A stretch of 64,000 nucleotides of DNA from CAYVBE01 sp964448935 (GTDB taxonomy: Bacteria; Planctomycetota; Brocadiia; SM23-32), in NCBI GenBank assembly GCA_964448935.1, contig CAYVBE010000002.1, positions 1-64,000 of the forward strand, given 5' to 3'. The position numbers were made by a program, and so were the translations under genes. Shown here piece after piece: positions 60,787-64,000 of this stretch. The notes below the pieces were generated by a model that was given only the letters and a program-made list of their open reading frames with translations, was not told the origin of the DNA and did no database searches. How positions within the stretch are numbered: the stretch's first letter is position 1; every line of letters begins with the position of its first letter.

Positions 60787-62181
60787 TCAACGCAACTCAC
60801 AGTCCACCTGGAACGTCAGCCCGCCCTGGCCCCTGGCCGCCTGCCGAAACTGGGCGGAAGCGAACATGTCCGACCCCGCCAGAGCCGCCTCCGCCTTCGA
60901 GACCACCTCGACCGAGGGCGCCTTGCCGCGGATGGTCACGCGGTTCCGGGAGTCCATCTCGATATCCGTGATCTTGACCTGCCCGGGGAACGCCTCGACC
61001 ACGCTGCGCAGGACGTCCAGCGTTGACCGGTAGGCGGCCTGTTCCTTCTGCATTATCTCGACCTCTTCCTGCAGAACCTGGAAGTCCTGCGTGGACTCGC
61101 GGCCGGCCTCAATGGCTGCCGAGACGGCCTCGATGCGTGCCCGCCGCAGCCCGAACGCCATCGCTATCGCGGCGACAAACAGCACCAGGACCAGCGCCGC
61201 CAGCGTGCCCGTTCGGCGCGCATCCGTCCGGCGGCCCGCAGTCTTCCATCGCCGCAGGGCCGGCACGCGCACCGGTTCTCCCGCCGACCGCCGGCGCGTC
61301 AGCTCCAGTGCCCCCGCGCAGACCGCGCGTCCGGCCGGCACTACCTTCAGGCGGGTTGCCTGTGAAATGCGCTCCACCAGGTCGATGCCCGACGCAAGGA
61401 TGAGTTTTTCCGGCATCCCATTGTGCAACGCCAGGGAGTAGTGGCGGAGGCTCTGCGCTATCTCGTCGGCCAGCCGGTCGGGTGCGGCCGATCCCGCCGC
61501 CGGTATATGGCGTGCATACGTCACGCCCTCGGGCGCCACCACGACCAGGGCTGCCGTGTCCTCGTCCACTTCGGCCACGGCGACGCCGGCTTCGCCCGGA
61601 GAGAGGTCAGGCGCGAGTTGCGCCAGGGCGGCCTCGCGCGACTCGATGGCGACGGGGGTCCGTCCTGCCCGGCGCACCGCGTCCTCCATCCGCTCAATCT
61701 CATCGGCCGGAAGCGCCAGCACGAGCACCTGCGATGACGATGTCTGCGGGTCCGTGCTCTGTACCGCATATGCCCAGACGGCGCTCTCTACGGCATAGGG
61801 AAGCTCGGTTTCCAGCCGCAGTCCGAGTATCTGGCGTATCTCCGGGTCGGATTCGGTGGGCAGGTCCAGCACGCGGCAGAATGAGCGTTCCATGCCGGCT
61901 ACGATCACGGCCTGGCGGCCCTTCCCGAAGCCCCGGGCGCGCAAGGTCTCTCTGTCCGGATCGCCCTTGAACCGGGCGACGCGCCGCACCGACGGAGGGG
62001 ATTCCCCCGGGTCGCCCTCGGCCACACGCCAGCCGTCCGGCAGGCGCTCCCAGATGGTCACGGGCCCCGCATCCGCCCCGGCGCCGGGGATTCGCTTGCG
62101 AACCCCGTTGACCAGTCCGCACCACGCGTCGGCCACGCCTTTCGGGGAAGCATCGGCTGTGCTCTGTCGGTCTTCGTTCAT
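60787..62181 (-). CDS. GspL-like protein (PilM-PilN fusion layout)
   Basis: A 464-residue protein. The N-terminal 310 residues have the actin-like fold of GspL/PilM (RSFCRVLDLPTE, LRLETELPYAVE, VAVAEVDEDTAALVVV), then a single membrane helix (about 329-349, TLAALVLVLFVAAIAMAFGL) and a PilN-like periplasmic part (about 355-464) with a coiled coil and VKITDIEMDSRNRVTIRG. GspL couples the secretion ATPase to the inner-membrane platform. It sits 4 bp after gspK. The first 75 residues are a variable extension. Confidence 0.75.
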   Translation of the reverse strand: MNEDRQSTADASPKGVADAWCGLVNGVRKRIPGAGADAGPVTIWERLPDGWRVAEGDPGESPPSVRRVARFKGDPDRETLRARGFGKGRQAVIVAGMERSFCRVLDLPTESDPEIRQILGLRLETELPYAVESAVWAYAVQSTDPQTSSSQVLVLALPADEIERMEDAVRRAGRTPVAIESREAALAQLAPDLSPGEAGVAVAEVDEDTAALVVVAPEGVTYARHIPAAGSAAPDRLADEIAQSLRHYSLALHNGMPEKLILASGIDLVERISQATRLKVVPAGRAVCAGALELTRRRSAGEPVRVPALRRWKTAGRRTDARRTGTLAALVLVLFVAAIAMAFGLRRARIEAVSAAIEAGRESTQDFQVLQEEVEIMQKEQAAYRSTLDVLRSVVEAFPGQVKITDIEMDSRNRVTIRGKAPSVEVVSKAEAALAGSDMFASAQFRQAARGQGGLTFQVDCELR

Positions 62182-62185
62182 GTCG

Positions 62186-63571
62186 TCAATCCAACTCCCG
62201 CCACGAGGTGATTCTCACGGTGTCTTCGGTACGGTCAATGACAGCGCGCACACAGCAGAAGCTCTCCGGCTGTGCCTCGATCGGGCCGGGCACGCCGAAG
62301 GAGCGCACGCTGAAGACATCCGACCGGACCGTTACCAGCGGGCACAGCTTCTTGAAGGTCGCCTCCTCGATGCCGGCGATGTCCAGAAGCTCGGCCACGC
62401 TCTGAAAGTTCGCCTCGGCCCTGCGGTCCACGATGGCGTTGGCCACGGCCTCGTCCACGTCCGGCAGGCAGCGCAGCACGACGACGGGCGCGGTGTTCAG
62501 GTTGATCCGCCCTTGCAGGACCTCGTCGTCTGTAGTCGTCACCTGGTCGGCGATACTCTTGAACTGTTCGACGCTGAACGCCTTTCCGCCGGCCTGGGCA
62601 CGGGTGTCGTTGTCATTTCGGTTCTGCGCCTGCTGGTTGTCCCCTCTGTTCCTGCGGTTGCGGCCGCCCTGGTTTCTCTGCTCCTGCCGGCGGTTGCTGC
62701 TCTGGTCCACGCGGTCCTCTCGGCCACCGCCCTGGTTTCTCCTGATCAGATCCACGTCGAGGAGATCGGCGATGGTGGAGAACTGGTTGTTCTTTCGGTG
62801 CTCCACGATGGACTCCGCCTGGTCTTCGGAGATGCCGCTCAGCCGGCTGCTCAGCTCGGAGGCGTCGGCCTCGTTCAGATTGACCCGCTCCTTGCCGTCC
62901 ACCGTCACGTTGCGCGCCGCCGAGACGCAGGTCAGATGCGCGGCCAGGCCGCGGTCCAGATAGCCGTCCTGGTTGTCCGGCGGCCAGCCGGCGTCGCCGT
63001 CGTCCTCCCACGGGTCCAGAATGCCGTTCCAGTTGGCATCCTCGCCGAAGAGAAGCACCTCGTCCATCCCTTCCGCCAGCAGGAGCTCCCGCAGATCGCG
63101 CACCGGCTCGGACTCTCCCCCCAACCCCGCGATGGCGGCCGCGATGGCCGGGTCCATGCCGGGCAGATTCTGGAGCTGCTCGGCGGTGGCGGTGTTGACG
63201 TTCAGCCGCGCCGCCTCGTCGCAAATCCCGAACTCCGGCTCGGCCTGCGGCAGGTCGTGCGCGGGGTCCACCAGCAGCGTGTAGCTGCCCTGCCCCAGCT
63301 CGACGTCACTGTAGAGGCGGTCCGACGTCTCGCGCAGTTCCGCCAGGCCCTGGGAGGCGTCGCGTGTCTGCTTCAGCTCCGCGATCGCCCGCGCCACCCC
63401 GGCCCGCGCCAGGAAGAGCGCCCGGGTGGCGTCCACCGTGCTGCGCGTTCCGCGCAGATTCAGCCGGGAGGTGAAGCTGAGGTTCAGCGCCACGCCGCCG
63501 ATCACGGTCATCAGCCACAGGACCATGACCAGGGCCACGCCGCGCCGCGGTTTGTGAAACCGTCTGCTCAC
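62186..63571 (-). CDS. gspK: Type II secretion minor pseudopilin GspK
   Basis: A 461-residue minor pseudopilin that caps the pseudopilus tip. The N-terminus has a short basic leader and hydrophobic helix (RRGVALVMVLWLMTVIGG), cleaved by prepilin peptidase. Helix-hairpin-helix-like repeats occur twice (LNVNTATAEQLQNLPGMDP; INLNTAPVVVLRCLPDVD), as in GspK. A calcium-loop-like segment (DANWNGILDPWE) matches the metal binding known for GspK. Residues about 285-330 are an Arg/Asn/Gln-rich low-complexity insertion. GTG 63571 is the only start before the leader peptide. Confidence 0.88.
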   Translation of the reverse strand: MSRRFHKPRRGVALVMVLWLMTVIGGVALNLSFTSRLNLRGTRSTVDATRALFLARAGVARAIAELKQTRDASQGLAELRETSDRLYSDVELGQGSYTLLVDPAHDLPQAEPEFGICDEAARLNVNTATAEQLQNLPGMDPAIAAAIAGLGGESEPVRDLRELLLAEGMDEVLLFGEDANWNGILDPWEDDGDAGWPPDNQDGYLDRGLAAHLTCVSAARNVTVDGKERVNLNEADASELSSRLSGISEDQAESIVEHRKNNQFSTIADLLDVDLIRRNQGGGREDRVDQSSNRRQEQRNQGGRNRRNRGDNQQAQNRNDNDTRAQAGGKAFSVEQFKSIADQVTTTDDEVLQGRINLNTAPVVVLRCLPDVDEAVANAIVDRRAEANFQSVAELLDIAGIEEATFKKLCPLVTVRSDVFSVRSFGVPGPIEAQPESFCCVRAVIDRTEDTVRITSWRELD

Positions 63572-63581
63572 GTTTTGCTCG

Positions 63582-64000
63582 CTATTCAGCGGGTATGGAG
63601 ACCGTGGTCTCCAGGTAAAGGGGAGGCTCCTGCTCCGCCTCGTCGGCGACCGTAATACCGATCAGGATCGCCCGGGGCAGCTCGCCATCGGGCTGCCAGT
63701 CCGGAAGCCATTCCACGCCGTCGTAGAACTCCAGGTTCAGAGCCGCCACGCAGGTCCCGGCCGGCAGGATGGGGCCGCCTTCGTGGATATCGTCGTCCAC
63801 CGTGGGGTCCTCGCGGCGGATGAGCCACTCGTCCTCGGTGTTCGGATCATTGTCTATGTAGTAGCCGATTTCGCAGAGCCCGCCGGCTTCGGGATCGTCG
63901 CTCGCTCGACTCCGGTGGGCGATGAACTCCAGTGTGTCCGCATCCAGGCCCTCGTACTGCACGTCGAGCGCGATCATGCCCATCTGCTCGTGGCGGATCG
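63582..64000 (-). CDS. Minor pseudopilin, GspJ-like (5' partial)
   Basis: The 3' part of a gene cut by the right edge; the frame remains open to 64000. The 139 visible residues are soluble and acidic, with LEFIAHRSRASDDPEAG, CEIGYYIDNDPN, LNLEFYDGVEWL and LPRAILIGITVAD, a pattern typical of GspJ, whose C-domain precedes GspK in many operons. The N-terminal helix would lie outside the window. The gap to gspK is 10 bp. Confidence 0.7.
   Translation of the reverse strand, partial: IRHEQMGMIALDVQYEGLDADTLEFIAHRSRASDDPEAGGLCEIGYYIDNDPNTEDEWLIRREDPTVDDDIHEGGPILPAGTCVAALNLEFYDGVEWLPDWQPDGELPRAILIGITVADEAEQEPPLYLETTVSIPAE

Noticed and set aside
1..64000. CRISPR arrays, insertion sequences, rRNA
   Set aside because: No regularly spaced repeats, transposase-like proteins or rRNA-like sequence were seen on reading both strands.

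Overview
This 64 kb window is GC-rich, densely coded bacterial chromosome. Genes lie on both strands in short operons. Vegetative-type promoters (TTGACA-like boxes 16-18 nt from TATAAT-like boxes) are easy to read in most intergenic gaps. The gene content is that of a free-living Gram-negative degrader of complex, partly sulfated polysaccharides: a Tat-exported sulfatase, GH2, GH30-like, six-hairpin and heparinase-like glycan enzymes, three Gfo/Idh/MocA oxidoreductases, a ThuA protein, a sugar isomerase, a DUF6785/6784-type membrane protein, a hydrazine-synthase-alpha-like multihaem protein and PQQ-type propellers. This mix is typical of Planctomycetota and neighbouring uncultured phyla such as Hydrogenedentota or Lentisphaerota. 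No rRNA is present, so the phylum is an inference and the class is not resolved.

Layout. 1-4 kb: a two-domain ABC permease cut by the left edge, an Rrf2 regulator, and an RNase PH plus COG2521-like methyltransferase pair. 4-9.3 kb: one 1,687-residue secreted mosaic protein. 9.3-15 kb: housekeeping genes (RqcH, TatA, HisD, FxsA, a metallophosphoesterase, a DUF58 protein). 15-18 kb: an operon of oxidoreductase, isomerase and DeoC. 18-24 kb: a stand-alone rpsR, dapA, pilT, a membrane-anchored GspE/PilB-like ATPase, a CvpA-like protein, a pgsA gene interrupted by an in-frame TGA, and tRNA-Leu(CAG). 24-34 kb: glycan enzymes and a sulfatase, enolase-superfamily, aldolase cassette. 34-41.7 kb: a thioredoxin-fold protein, an AraC regulator, the multihaem protein with a propeller partner, and SerA. 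41.8-52 kb: oxidoreductase, GH30-like enzyme, URO-D-like protein, RecQ, a polytopic membrane protein and a heparinase II/III-like enzyme. 52-53 kb: a mostly non-coding kilobase with a candidate structured RNA and a broken small gene. 53-56.5 kb: a LacI regulator with an oxidoreductase and ThuA. 56.5-64 kb: a type II secretion operon on the minus strand (J-, K-, L-, M- and C-like genes, then gspD), cut by the right edge.

How it may work together (inference). The secretion operon, TatA and the Tat signal on the sulfatase would deliver hydrolytic enzymes to or across the envelope. Released sugars would be handled by the oxidoreductase, isomerase and aldolase cassettes. The enolase-superfamily and DHDPS-family pair next to the sulfatase fits a non-phosphorylative acid-sugar route. 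LacI and AraC regulators sit beside sugar genes. The most unusual items are the interrupted pgsA, the orphan RNA near 52.3 kb whose 3' arm has two competing partners, the secretin with six N1-like repeats, and the anchored secretion ATPase with altered catalytic motifs. No CRISPR array, insertion sequence or rRNA was seen.
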